Source: Geotrypetes seraphini
Lineage: Eukaryota; Chordata; Amphibia; Gymnophiona; Dermophiidae
Assembly: GCF_902459505.1 (NCBI RefSeq)
Contig: NC_047084.1
Coordinates: 461,844,140 to 461,908,139, forward strand
Direction: 5' to 3'
DNA length: 64,000 nt
Numbering within the stretch: the stretch's first letter is position 1; each line of letters opens with the position of its first letter. Shown here piece after piece: positions 19,513-29,513 of the stretch. Made by a program: the position numbers and the translations under genes. A model generated the notes under the pieces. The model worked only from the letters and a program-made list of their open reading frames with translations, ran no database searches and was not told the DNA's origin.

Positions 19513-22500
19513 TTGTGGACCCTGGGTGACAGCGCGCTTCGAATTGTATCTTGGAATGTTTCCGGAATAACATCACCAGTTAAAAGATCCAAAATATTAC
19601 AACACTTGAGACACCATCGAGCAGATCTGGCATGTTTGCAAGAGACTAAATTGACTGCTGCAGAATCAGAAAAGCTAAAGCGCGGATGGGTGGGCTCAGT
19701 TTTTTATGCCTCATCCTCAGGTAAACGCGCTGGTGTGTGCTTACTGGTTCGCAAGGGTTTGAAGTGCGCTGTCACCTCCTGCCATTCAGACATACAGGGT
19801 AGGAACTTGCTATTACAGGTTTCACTGCAGGGCACAGACTTTAGACTGCTAATTACGTATGGGCCTAATAGCTACTCACAATCCTATACTAACTCCTTAG
19901 TTTCGTTGGGACTCCAGGATACTACTGTCCCCTTATTGGTGGTGGGAGATTTTAATCAAGTGATGGATAATACGGTTGACCGTTCGGGTCCTTCCGTTTC
20001 TCCCTCTATGGCTGATACTAAAGGGTTACCCTTCCTTTGCAAATCCCTGGGTTTGGTGGATCCTTGGCGACTACTTCATCCATTCGAGCGGGACTATACC
20101 CACCAGTCGAGGGCGCACGGGACATTTTCTCGTTTAGACTATACCTTTATTTCCGAATCTCTCTTTTCTCGGGTATCTGAAGCCACCATAGGACCTTTGG
20201 CGATATCCGATCACTGCCCTGTTTGGTTGGATGTGTCCTGGGGCTCGCCGCCTTCAGGAAGCTGTCGATGGCGATTTCCTTCACACTTGAAAGATGATCC
20301 TACTTTTCTAACCTATCTAGGATCTTGTTGGGAGGATTTCTTGATAACTAATGGACAACACCAATCCACTCCTGACCTCTTTTGGGAAACGGCCAAGGCT
20401 GTAATCAGAGGTGCAATAATTTCCTTTGTCACTGCTCGTCGTAAACGAATATCCCATGGTATTATTAGATTGGAGAATCAGTATACTAGATTAAAAGCAC
20501 GTTATCTCCTTCATCCAACTCAAATATTAGGGGAGGAGATGCACTCAGCACAGGTAGCTCTTAATGCCTTACTGCATGATCGGGCAAAGCGCTCCCTTTT
20601 TTATAGGAAGTATAGATTCCATCGCTTTGGAAATAGAACAGGTAAACTATTAGCTTCATTGACTAAAAATTGGCAGGACGATCGATATATTTCCCGTGTC
20701 AAGTCGGGAACTAATTCTTACCATACTAAACCGGCGGACATTGCGGAGACTTTTTACCAACATTTCTCTACTTTTTATAAAAGTCCTGGCACTTATACAG
20801 GCCCTGATGTTTGTGACTATTTAGAAGATGCGGGCATGCCAAAATTCACAGACCTTCAGAGATCGGTACTAAATGGGCCGATACAGGGAACAGAGATCCA
20901 AAAAGCGATCAAACATTTACGATCGTGTACGGCTCCAGGCCCCGACGGGTTTTCTACTGAATTTTACAAAGTCATGTCCCTGCAGGTGTGCGCACCTCTT
21001 CGAAATTATTATGTGGCGGCATTGGAGAAAGGAACCTTTCCATCCCATGCTAATACTGCCACCATTACACTCCTCCATAAACCGGGAAAACCAAAAGATG
21101 AGGTGGACTCTTATCGTCCCATATCCCTGCTTAATGTGGACGTAAAAATTTTAGCTCGATTACTGGCTAACCGCCTGACCCCTATATTACCACATGTTGT
21201 TTCCCCTGCGCAAGCGGGTTTTGTCCAGGGTCGGCATTCAGTGGTGAATGTTAGGAGAGTGTTATTGGCAATGTCTAGAGCGCAAGCTACTTCTACCCCG
21301 GGTATCTTGGCTAGCCTGGACGCTGCAAAGGCCTTCGACCAAGTTAACTGGAACTACCTTTTTGAGGTGTTGCAATATATGGGGATAGCGGGCTGTTTTT
21401 GGTCAGCTTTGAGGGCATTGTATACAGATCCTACCGCCTCCCTGTTGGTGAATGGTATTCTAACACAGACTTTTGCAGTAGGCCGGGGTACTCGTCAGGG
21501 CTGTCCACTGTCTCCCTTACTTTTCTTGCTCTATCTAGAACCGCTAATACGTACGATTCAGAGGGATGACATTGTGGTGGGATTATCTGAAGGAATCTCT
21601 CAACTCAGAATACTGGCCTTTGCGGATGATATTCTGCTTACTCTTGCTCAGCCACACCGCTCATTGATACGTGCATTAGAGCTTTTGGACGAATTCCATT
21701 TATATTCCGGATTGACACTACATAAGCAGAAATCAATGGTACTTCCTCTACAACCCATTATTAGTGACACCTGGCCGGACCCTTTTCCACTTGTATGGGC
21801 TACTTCACACATTAGATATCTGGGTGTCCTTCTACCTAGGGACTTAACCACTATGTACTCTATAAATATACTGCCTTTGCTCTCTCAGACGGAACGGCGT
21901 CTGCAGGCGTGGCGAACGTATCAATTGACATTAATGGGTAGGATTGCTTTATATAATATGATGGTGATCCCCCAATGGCTTTATGTTTTACAAACAATAC
22001 CTGTTTTGTTATCTCACGCCCACCTTAGGCAACACCATAGATCAGTCTCTCGCTTTCTTTGGGGGGGAAGGAGATCGAGGATCCCTATACAAAACTTATC
22101 ATTGCCTACTTCCCAGGGGGGCCTGGGTCTCTTACACATTGGCAGATTGAATGAGGCTTGTCAAATTCGACATCTAAATGACTGGTTTTGCACCACCTCC
22201 TATTTTACAGCTACCGGGGCGGAGTGTGCGGCTTTTACCCCCTATCACTTCAGTTACTTATTACATGCTGCTAGCTTACCTAAACGGGAGGGGACCTATG
22301 GGGATTTGTTCTTATTACCATTGAGAAGAATCTGGAGGTCTCTTTGCCGGCGCCTGGATATCAGATGTGATGTGTCTCCATGTCTTCCTGTCGCTGGCAA
22401 CAAAGATTTTTCCCCAGGTATGCCATCGAAGGCTCGCCTTTGGTGGAATGGGAGGGGAATGTATTATTTATGGCATGTGTTACAGTCTAATGGGTCTCTC

Positions 22501-23328
22501 CAATCTTTTCAATCACTATGTGATTCTTCTATGCTCGAGTCCAGGGACTGGTTCTCCTATAAACAACTTCATCATTATATCAGCACTCTGCCCAGATCTG
22601 CATTGAGAAAGGAAGTTCAGGATAAACTGTCTGAAGCATTTAGCTTGACGGCGCAGGAGCCCATACCATTACGCTATCACCACCGCTTCTTACAGGATTT
22701 GGCTGGAGACCTGGATTATGCTTCTCTGGCCAATCAATGGACTCAGGACTTACAAATTAATATTTCACAGGACATGCTTACACGGAGTTTCTCCTTGGGA
22801 ATGAAACTATTGATGTCTCCTGTCGAAAAAGAACGCTACTATAAATTCTTGGCCCGAGCGTACTTTGCTCCAGTTCGGGCTTATCGGGCGCATGTAAGTA
22901 CTACAGACTGTTGCCCGAGATGCGCGACCCCGAGGGCCACACTGGGACACATGTTTTGGTTATGTCCGGGAATACAAGCATATTGGCAAAGAATTGGACA
23001 GCATGTTCAATCCATGTGGAACTGTTCTTGGACACCCACGAACACCTTTCTTTTTACGTTGAAATTTAATCTCATGCCCAAACGTCCAGGAGCGGTAGCG
23101 TTTGTTCAGAAGACTATCTTTATGGGCCTTAAAACTATTCTTCAATGTTGGCTGTCCTCTAACACCCCATCATTGGCCCATTGGCGAGTTCAAATGATAC
23201 AACTGGCAGGATATGAACGTCTGGCCATTGCAGATATGAACTCTAAATTAGGATCATCATACTTAAGATGTTGGTTACCATTTTGTGACACTCTGACACC
23301 AGTAGTTCGCAGTAGATTATTGAATTGA
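19513..23328 (+). CDS. L1 ORF2: endonuclease / reverse transcriptase
   Basis: A continuous frame of about 1271 codons, open from 19492. The N-terminal APE-type endonuclease shows IVSWNVSGI (residues 11-19), LQETKL (42-47, catalytic Glu), LITYGPNS, VVGDFNQ and ISDHCPVW. The reverse transcriptase has SYRPISLLN, catalytic Asp603 before AAKAFDQV, TRQGCPLSPLLF and FADD at 703-706. The C-terminal part has GGLGLLHI and a zinc-type CPRC...H...C motif near 1133-1150. Length and order match L1 ORF2. It nicks target DNA and primes cDNA synthesis in the nucleus. No in-frame ATG lies between the upstream stop (19489) and the endonuclease; the first listed codon is TTG. Translation would therefore need non-AUG initiation or reinitiation, unless the ATG was lost. 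All visible catalytic residues are present. Confidence 0.95.
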   Translation: MWTLGDSALRIVSWNVSGITSPVKRSKILQHLRHHRADLACLQETKLTAAESEKLKRGWVGSVFYASSSGKRAGVCLLVRKGLKCAVTSCHSDIQGRNLLLQVSLQGTDFRLLITYGPNSYSQSYTNSLVSLGLQDTTVPLLVVGDFNQVMDNTVDRSGPSVSPSMADTKGLPFLCKSLGLVDPWRLLHPFERDYTHQSRAHGTFSRLDYTFISESLFSRVSEATIGPLAISDHCPVWLDVSWGSPPSGSCRWRFPSHLKDDPTFLTYLGSCWEDFLITNGQHQSTPDLFWETAKAVIRGAIISFVTARRKRISHGIIRLENQYTRLKARYLLHPTQILGEEMHSAQVALNALLHDRAKRSLFYRKYRFHRFGNRTGKLLASLTKNWQDDRYISRVKSGTNSYHTKPADIAETFYQHFSTFYKSPGTYTGPDVCDYLEDAGMPKFTDLQRSVLNGPIQGTEIQKAIKHLRSCTAPGPDGFSTEFYKVMSLQVCAPLRNYYVAALEKGTFPSHANTATITLLHKPGKPKDEVDSYRPISLLNVDVKILARLLANRLTPILPHVVSPAQAGFVQGRHSVVNVRRVLLAMSRAQATSTPGILASLDAAKAFDQVNWNYLFEVLQYMGIAGCFWSALRALYTDPTASLLVNGILTQTFAVGRGTRQGCPLSPLLFLLYLEPLIRTIQRDDIVVGLSEGISQLRILAFADDILLTLAQPHRSLIRALELLDEFHLYSGLTLHKQKSMVLPLQPIISDTWPDPFPLVWATSHIRYLGVLLPRDLTTMYSINILPLLSQTERRLQAWRTYQLTLMGRIALYNMMVIPQWLYVLQTIPVLLSHAHLRQHHRSVSRFLWGGRRSRIPIQNLSLPTSQGGLGLLHIGRLNEACQIRHLNDWFCTTSYFTATGAECAAFTPYHFSYLLHAASLPKREGTYGDLFLLPLRRIWRSLCRRLDIRCDVSPCLPVAGNKDFSPGMPSKARLWWNGRGMYYLWHVLQSNGSLQSFQSLCDSSMLESRDWFSYKQLHHYISTLPRSALRKEVQDKLSEAFSLTAQEPIPLRYHHRFLQDLAGDLDYASLANQWTQDLQINISQDMLTRSFSLGMKLLMSPVEKERYYKFLARAYFAPVRAYRAHVSTTDCCPRCATPRATLGHMFWLCPGIQAYWQRIGQHVQSMWNCSWTPTNTFLFTLKFNLMPKRPGAVAFVQKTIFMGLKTILQCWLSSNTPSLAHWRVQMIQLAGYERLAIADMNSKLGSSYLRCWLPFCDTLTPVVRSRLLN

Positions 23329-23514
23329 TTTGTACTTTGGCTGTTCTCATGGGAGGGAGTGGGTGGGGGGGGTGGTAGGGTGGTCGACTTACTGGAACTG
23401 GCAGTGTTTCTTTGACCATGTTACTGGACTGATTGTTCATATGTTGTTATTTCATAATTATAATAATAAAAAAGATTTCACATAATTGAATAAGTGGCCT
23501 ATAGTAAAAAAAAT

Positions 23515-23905
23515 ACTCCTATTTTCCAAGGTCTCCAAAGGAACATTATCCCACAGGGGTGCAAAAAAGTGAAGAGAAACATGATGGAGATGTTTAAATA
23601 TTTTTGTGGCATAAATATACAAGAGGCAAGTTTCTTTCAACTGAAAGGGCGCTCTGGAATATGGGGGCATAAGATGGGGGTGAAAAGGGGCAGTCAGGAA
23701 TAACCTAAGGAAATAAGAGTAGTGAATTTATGGAACAGCCTCCTGGTAGAGGTGGTAGAGAGGAAGACAGTATCTGAACTCAAGCTTGGAACAAGTATAT
23801 AAGATCTCTTAGGGAGAGGAGAGGAAAGGATAGTATATGTATGGATGGGCAGACTGGATAGATCATATAGCCTTTATCTGCCATTATTCTACTCTGTCTC
23901 TATAT
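23515..23905 (+). mobile_element. CR1 LINE 3' fragment
   Basis: A decayed CR1 C-terminus (aagagaaacatgatggagat, then tggaacagcctcctggtaga ggtggtaga) followed by the CR1 3' UTR (gatgggcagactggatagat ... tatctgccattattctactc). No open frame remains. The full-length L1 inserted immediately upstream. Confidence 0.72.
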
Positions 23906-23919
23906 AAAAAAAGAAATGT

Positions 23920-24300
23920 GTAACATGACTAAAATCAGGTGATCCACCTGCCCCCTAACCTTAAATAATTGATCAATGTAATCAGTAAAATCTTTTATTT
24001 GGGAAGAAATGGAGGGCATCATCAGACTCAAATAATTTGCAGGGAATCAAAAGCCAAAACAATTGACCTCCCAGGTGTATGTTGCAAGGACTTATGTATT
24101 TTAGACGGATTATAAAGAATCTATGTTTTAGGGTGTTGTTTGTCATAAAATCTAAATTATCCATCTTTAAAAATAAACTAAATTTTTACTCCTTCATCAG
24201 TGAACTCACCATAGTTGAATTTGTAACTTTCTTGTGGGATCTTCTGACAACTTTATAGATAAGTCTCAAATTTGTCTCTGCGATTCTCTAATATAATTTC
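23920..24300. other. Unassigned, possible LINE remnant
   Basis: AT-rich sequence. A 60-codon frame on the minus strand has no clear family signature. Adjacent elements are LINE pieces, so a decayed LINE segment is plausible but not shown. Confidence 0.3.
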
Positions 24301-24304
24301 TTTG

Positions 24305-24985
24305 ATGATGAAGAGAGAGGAGACAATTATTTCAGAATTGCATAATACAAAGGAGGGCGAAAGTGGAATAGCTCAAATATCCTCTAATAATAACAGGCTT
24401 CTGCTCATTATGACAGGGGTTGCCATACAACAGATCATGAATAACTGGAAAAATTGGAAGAGGCTGAATTACAGCTTTTGGTGGAACTCATGCCACGTAT
24501 TCAAAATGGAAAGGATAATTGCTATACAGCAGGGAAATTTTAAAAAAATTCAGGTTATTTGGGAGCCATTAACAAAATATTGCAAAGATTGAAAGTATTG
24601 TATAGAATAAACAATTTTTTTTCCTTTGGTTCATATACATCCAGGGTGGAGTGGGGGGATGGGATTATTTTATGATTTCTTTTATTTATGAATAAATATA
24701 GGATACAAGGGAGAGGGATTATTTGATATGGTTTAGAATTTGATGTTATATTAAGTGTGATTTAAGTATAAATGATTGTATTATATGTTACATTTACTGG
24801 GAGCTTTAAAAATGAATAAAGATTAATTAATATAACAAGTTATGGGGAGGAGGGGGAAATGATTGTTTTCTGTATTAATTGTGTAGTTAAAGTGCCTTTT
24901 CTGTAATGTTTACATCTAAATTAATTGTATGGCAATGTCAAAGTTTGAAAATCAATAAAGATTAATTTTTAAAAAAGTGGAATAG
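24305..24985 (+). mobile_element. L1-like LINE, ORF2 C-terminus and 3' UTR
   Basis: A frame ending at 24592 reads INNWKNWKRLNYSFWWNSC-like sequence, then KMERIIAIQQGNF and IWEPLTKYC, the hallmark last residues of an L1 ORF2. The 3' UTR contains two AATAAAGATTAAT polyadenylation-type words, at about 24820 and 24954, the latter followed by an A-run. It belongs to a different L1 family from the intact copy. 5' truncated and inactive. Confidence 0.7.
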
Positions 24986-24989
24986 CTAT

Positions 24990-25420
24990 AAAAATTGTAG
25001 AATGAATATATTTGCATATTTAATTGATTTAGAAACACATTAGATTCCATTTAGAGCTGCCAAATTATGGAGTTGCAGGAGGGACATGTTTTGGCCACTC
25101 CTACTTTTGAATTTACATCCCAGAGCAGTGTGGTGTTTGTAGTCCCTGATTCTATCCACTGAAAACAGTGCTCCATGTCCCATCATGCCACAAGATGTCA
25201 GACATCCAGAGCTGGTCTGAAATCTCTCTCCCAGCACTTGGGTAACTTGGCAGCTATGCCTATCTATTATCCTATCCACCACTGCAGAGTACTGTAAGCT
25301 ATAATTAGCAAGGGAGGAAACCTTGATATAATTAAACCTCTGTGTTCATATAAACAGCATGTTGGAAGCCTCAGGCAGGAGTAAAGAGTAAGGCACGCAT
25401 ATAGCCTGAGCTCCAGCAAC
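24990..25420. other. No recognisable feature
   Basis: Mixed sequence with no coding signature. The stretch tgccaaattatggagttgca (about 25058) and onward may be an old repeat but could not be assigned. Confidence 0.35.
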
Positions 25421-25424
25421 TGAA

Positions 25425-25600
25425 AAAAGTAGTTCAGTAGTTAGAGAAGAAGGTTGTGAATTTCAGAAGCCAGGTTTCAAATCCCTTTTCTCACACTGGC
25501 TCTCCTTGTGATCTTGGGCAGGCCATGTCACCCTCCACTGCTTCCGATTCAACTTTGATTTGAGACCATTTTTGGGTAGGGTTAGCATAACTTGGGTAAA
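25425..25600 (+). mobile_element. tRNA-derived SINE, CORE/MIR-like
   Basis: A tRNA-type B-box-like word (ggtttcaaatccc with one extra T, about 25469) is followed by the CORE/MIR-style segment ccttgtgatcttgggcaggc (about 25504). The same order occurs at 58205. The A box is degenerate (gtagttcagtagttagag). Confidence 0.5.
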
Positions 25601-25699
25601 AACAATGATCTCCCCACAGTACTGGAGAGATCCTCAACCCTGGACCCAGTATAAACCTTTCTAAACACTCAATTGAGCTAATAGTAATCAAACTACTGG

Positions 25700-26040
25700 A
25701 GCCACCTTTTCAGTATGATTGGGGACGCTAAATCTCATGGAAGCTTGCTCAAACACCGACAAAACTGGCTCCTATGACTGTATCGAAACAATCCCAGAGA
25801 AGCTTCTGGTGTCATGATTCCTCTTCTCTAGGTCTTCTTCCTCCTGCCTCCAACCACGGCCCTTCATGAAGCCTTCCCTCTAGCCCCCACCCCCTTGCCC
25901 CCTTCCCATATCTTTTTTTTTCTCCTGCTTTTCCCAGATCCATTTCTGGATTCTATTTTAGATTTATTTCAAGGCAAGTTACATGCAGGTATTTCTCTAT
26001 CTTTAAAGTGTTTACAGTCTAAGAAGACAACTCTATAAAC
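25700..26040. other. No recognisable feature
   Basis: Unique-looking sequence with a C/T-rich stretch at 25810-25925. No gene or element was recognised. Confidence 0.35.
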
Positions 26041-27320
26041 TGGTGCTAAGATGTAGACACTCAAGCTGTGCACTTAGCACTAATTCTATAACTGCATCTT
26101 TGCACCAAGATTATGTTATAGAATACTAGTGTAAAGTTAGGCACCATCTGTTAGCGCCAAGTCAATGGCTATTGCAAGGGCATAGCCAGACACCCAATTT
26201 TGGGCGGGCATGAGCCCAAAGTGGATGGGCATGACAACTACCTCCCCCCACCTAGCATATCTCCCTCCCAATCGGGGAGGGGGGTCACTTAACTCTACTC
26301 CCTCTCTCCCCAGGTATCTTAAACTCCTTTAGTCTTTGCCAGCAACTAATTCCTCTTGCTCGCCAGATCCAAACCTTCCCTCGGTCCCGCAAACATGAAG
26401 TTGCATCAGAGGGAAAGTTGAGGTCAGCACGAGCATGGGAAATATGTTGCTGCCCAGTGAAGAACTAAAGGATTTGAAGGTACTGGAGGGGGGAGTGGTG
26501 TTAAGTGACCCCCCCTCCATTCTCCTAAAGGAAGATTTAGTGGGAGTCTTCAGCTGACAAGGCTTGGGGATCCTTGCCAGCCACATTGTTGCTGTGCTGC
26601 TGCTGGGAGGTCCTGAGTCCAAAGTGAGTGGGCCTGTGCAGTGGCATAGTGAAAGTGAGAAGTGCCTGGGGCGGTGAGCCACTCTTCTGCCCTCCTCTCC
26701 GCCCCTCCCACTCCTTCTCCACCCCCCTGTCACATGCATACCCCTTCCCTACCCCGTACCTCTTTTAACTTCCCCGGCGCGAGCACTATCATCAACTCGC
26801 TGCCTGTGTCAGCTTGCCCTCTGACAACACTTCCTAGGTGAGGGACCCAGAAGTGATGTCAGAGGGAGAGCTGACGCTGGTGCGAGCAACAGATTAGAGT
26901 TGTTGCTCGCACCAACGAAGATATAGGTACAGTGGGGGGGGAAGTGATGGCACATACATGGTGGGGGGGAGGAGTGGGAAGGAGTGGGGGTTGGTGTCGG
27001 AGAGAATGCCATCGCCCTCACCAAGGCGGCGCCTGGGGTGAACCCCTCTACACCCCCCTTACTATGCAACTGAGCCTATGCCCATCCATACTCATGCAAC
27101 TGGATAGTCGTAACTTGGCATTTATTTATGCCCTGAACTATGCATAATGTATAATATTCTACAAGTAATGTACATATTTCTGAGACACACCATAACCTGT
27201 CCATACTTCACCCCCGCATGCTATATGTTATAACTTAGCACCTAGCACTTATGTGCATAATTGCCAATTAATGGCCTAATTGGTGCCTGTTTTTAGGTGC
27301 CAGTCTCTCACATTTGTACC
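26041..27320. mobile_element. Composite of non-autonomous TIR elements
   Basis: Outer words tgctaagatgtagacactc / tagaatactagtgtaaag (26045-26145) and tataacttagcacctagcac / taggtgcca (27228-27300) look like the two halves of one AT-rich TIR element. Between them a second unit starts aagggcatagccagac (about 26178) and ends near 27110, and a third unit (26639-27072) is inserted inside that. The boundaries of the two outer layers are approximate. Confidence 0.4.
26639..27072. mobile_element. hAT-type MITE (CAGTGGCATAGTRA ends)
   Basis: The ends CAGTGGCATAGTGAAAG and CCCTTACTATGCAACTG are flanked by GGCCTGTG (26631-26638) and AGCCTATG (27073-27080), a 6-of-8 match. The inner palindromic block cacttcctaggtgagggacc / cagaagtgatgtcagaggga (26827-26868) recurs in the related copies at 38651 and 43022. 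Confidence 0.7.
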
Positions 27321-27726
27321 TGAGACAATGGAGGGTTAAATGATTTGAATCTTGCCTTCTCAGTTCACTACTCTATATATAAATTTTTATTGGAAAATTT
27401 TTGTTTTTTTCAATATATTGTACAATATTAGTAAACCACAAATAAGAAGTAATATCAAGTACAAGTACAATACATGTAATACAACAGAAAAAGCAACAGA
27501 GCCACATCCCCAAATCAAAAACACCACCATTCAGCCTCATCTAAGTTTCTCCATCCCGTCCCCCTTCCATCCCATATTCCCCCTCCCAATGTACCCCACA
27601 ATCCCCCCTCCCCCCCTTCCCCCTTTCACATAGCAGACAACAGAGCAACCAATACTACAAAGCCCCTTAGAGTGTGTCCAACAGATTTTCCACCTTACTC
27701 CAAGTATGGAAGGAAATAATATAGGT

Positions 27727-29513
27727 ATTACATTACATTACATTACATTAGGGATTTCTATTCCGCCATTACCTTGCGGTTCAAGGCGGATTACAAAAGG
27801 TTAATTTAGAAAAGAACAGAGTTACAATGATTAGCTAGAGAGGTAAATTTTAGATCTTATAGACATTTTGCGGGTTGTTGAGGGTGAGGTGGTTTGTAAA
27901 AGAGTTAATAGGTGGTCATAGTGGAGATTCTTTTGTTATTATTAGTGCAGTAATGGGTAGATCAAATGTCAGTTTTAGAGTTACTAAGAGGTCGTGGTGT
28001 TATTGCTGTTTCAGGAATTTCTTGAAAAGTGTGGTTTTTATTTCTTTTCTGAACGTCCTATAGTCTGGGGTGATCATCAGAAGGTTGGAGATCTGGTTGT
28101 CCAGCCTTGCGGCTTGAGTGGCTAGGAGGCCGTCGTGTAGTTTTGTTCTTTTTACTTCCTTGATTGGGGGGGTATGAATGGGGAGTGCGTTTTTCTGTGT
28201 CTGGTAATGGGTGCTTGGATGAGGCGATTGTTCAAGTATGATGGGCTGTCTCCGTGTAGGGTTTTAAATAATATGCAGTAGAATTTGAATTGGATTCTTT
28301 CTTGGATTGGAAGCCAATGTGAGTTGATGAAGGCTTCAGTGATGTGGTCATGTTTTTTCAATGAGTAGATGAGTCTCAGAGCTGTATTTTGGATTGTTTG
28401 GAGTTGTCTTATCGTAGTTGCAGGGCAAGGAAGGAAGAGGATGTTACAGTAGTCCAATATACCTAGTATTAGGGATTGTACTATAAGTTGGAATTGTGTT
28501 CTTTCAAATAATTTTCGGACTTGTCTCAGATTTCTCATGATTGCGAATGATTTCTGAATTGTTTTATTTATTTGCGGTTGCATAGTGCAGCATCTGTCTA
28601 TGGTCATGCCAAGTAGTTTTATGGTGGTTTGGATGGGATATTTGATTGCGTTTATATCTAAGTTGGTTGTGGTTTGGACCTTGTCATTTTCGAGGAGGAT
28701 GAATTTGGTTTTGTCTTGGTTGAGTTTAAGTTTGTGATTTTTCATCCAGGTTGTGACTGTTTCAAGTGTTTGGTGAAGTTTGTCTGTCATGGTAGGTTTA
28801 GAATGATCGTATGGGATGAGGATGGTGATGTCATCAGCATAACTATAGGTGGTTATGTCCAGATTGTCCAGATGCATTCCTAGAGAAGCAGTGTAGAGAT
28901 TGAAGAGGGTAGGGGATAGTGGAGATCCTTGTGGTACGCCGCAGGGGTTTGACCAGGATTCTGACTTTTCTTTGTTTGATTTTACACTATAGGTTCTGAG
29001 TTTTAGGAATCCTTCAAACCAAGAGTATACTTTATCTGAGATGCCTATTGCGTCTAAGATCTGTAGAAGGATGTTGTGGTCCACTAAGTCGAATGCCGCA
29101 GTTAGGTCCAGTTGTATGAGAAGCATTTTTTTCCCTGTACTAAGTTGTTGTCTGACGGTATCCATAAGGGAGCCTAGTAGTGTCTCTGTACTGAAGTTTG
29201 TTCTGAAGCCTGATTGCATGGGGTGGAGTAGGTTGTGGTCATCTATGTAATCGGTGAGGAGTTTGGCTACTAGGCCTTCTATAATTTTGACATATAGCGG
29301 AATTGAGGCTATAGGTCTAAAGTTAGATGGGTGGTTTTGTGGTGCTTTTGGGTCTTTTTGGATTGGGGTGATGACGATTTCGCTGAGGTCAGCAGGGAAT
29401 GTGCCTTCTGTGAGCGTGAATTGAATCCATTGTAGAATTTTGGTGCGGAATTTTACATTAGAGGTGGTAAGAAGATATGAGGGGCAATGGTTGAGGTCAC
29501 AGGAGGCATGGCT
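27727..29513 (-). mobile_element. L2-like LINE nested in the L1
   Basis: A CR1/L2-group LINE, 5' truncated inside the RT. It ends in the 3' signature gaatagaaatccctaatgta with an (ATGTA)n-type tail (27727-27750). L1 ORF2 coding breaks off at about 29513 and resumes at about 27725 in the same reading frame, so the insertion is clean, with a duplication of at most about 5 bp (AATAC). A 450-codon frame runs from about 29510 to 28152. Confidence 0.92.
28010..29510 (-). pseudogene. L2-like LINE reverse transcriptase, 5' truncated
   Basis: The frame from about 29510 shows FRPIASIPLYVKIIE, MQSGFRTNFSTETLL, LDLTAAFDLVDHNIL, GVPQGSPLSPTLFNLY, then the polymerase box YADDITIL. The C-terminal series LGILDYCNILFLPCP, LQTIQNTALRLI, NSHWLPIQERIQF and FKTLHG follows. 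All are L2/CR1-group signatures and the YADD active site is intact. A frameshift in the G-run at about 28167-28173 separates the last 50 codons, which resume with LATQAARLD and FRKEIKTTLFKKFL. 5' truncation removes the endonuclease. It likely decayed little since insertion. Confidence 0.88.

Larger units (their letters stand above)
18096..23481 (+). mobile_element. Full-length L1-type LINE with both ORFs open
   Basis: A 5386-bp non-LTR retrotransposon is bounded by identical 16-bp target duplications, ATAATTGAATAAGTGG (18080-18095 and 23482-23497). It has a short GC-rich 5' UTR (18096-18230), ORF1 (18231-19097), a 415-bp inter-ORF region, ORF2 (19513-23328) and a G-rich 3' UTR. The 3' UTR ends in ataataataaaaaag with an AATAAA signal near 23465 and only a short A tail. 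No stop or frameshift interrupts either ORF, so this is the youngest-looking LINE in the window. ORF1-plus-ORF2 organisation and the C-terminal zinc motif fit the L1 clade; Tx1-type membership cannot be excluded. It landed just upstream of an older CR1 fragment (23515). Confidence 0.95.
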
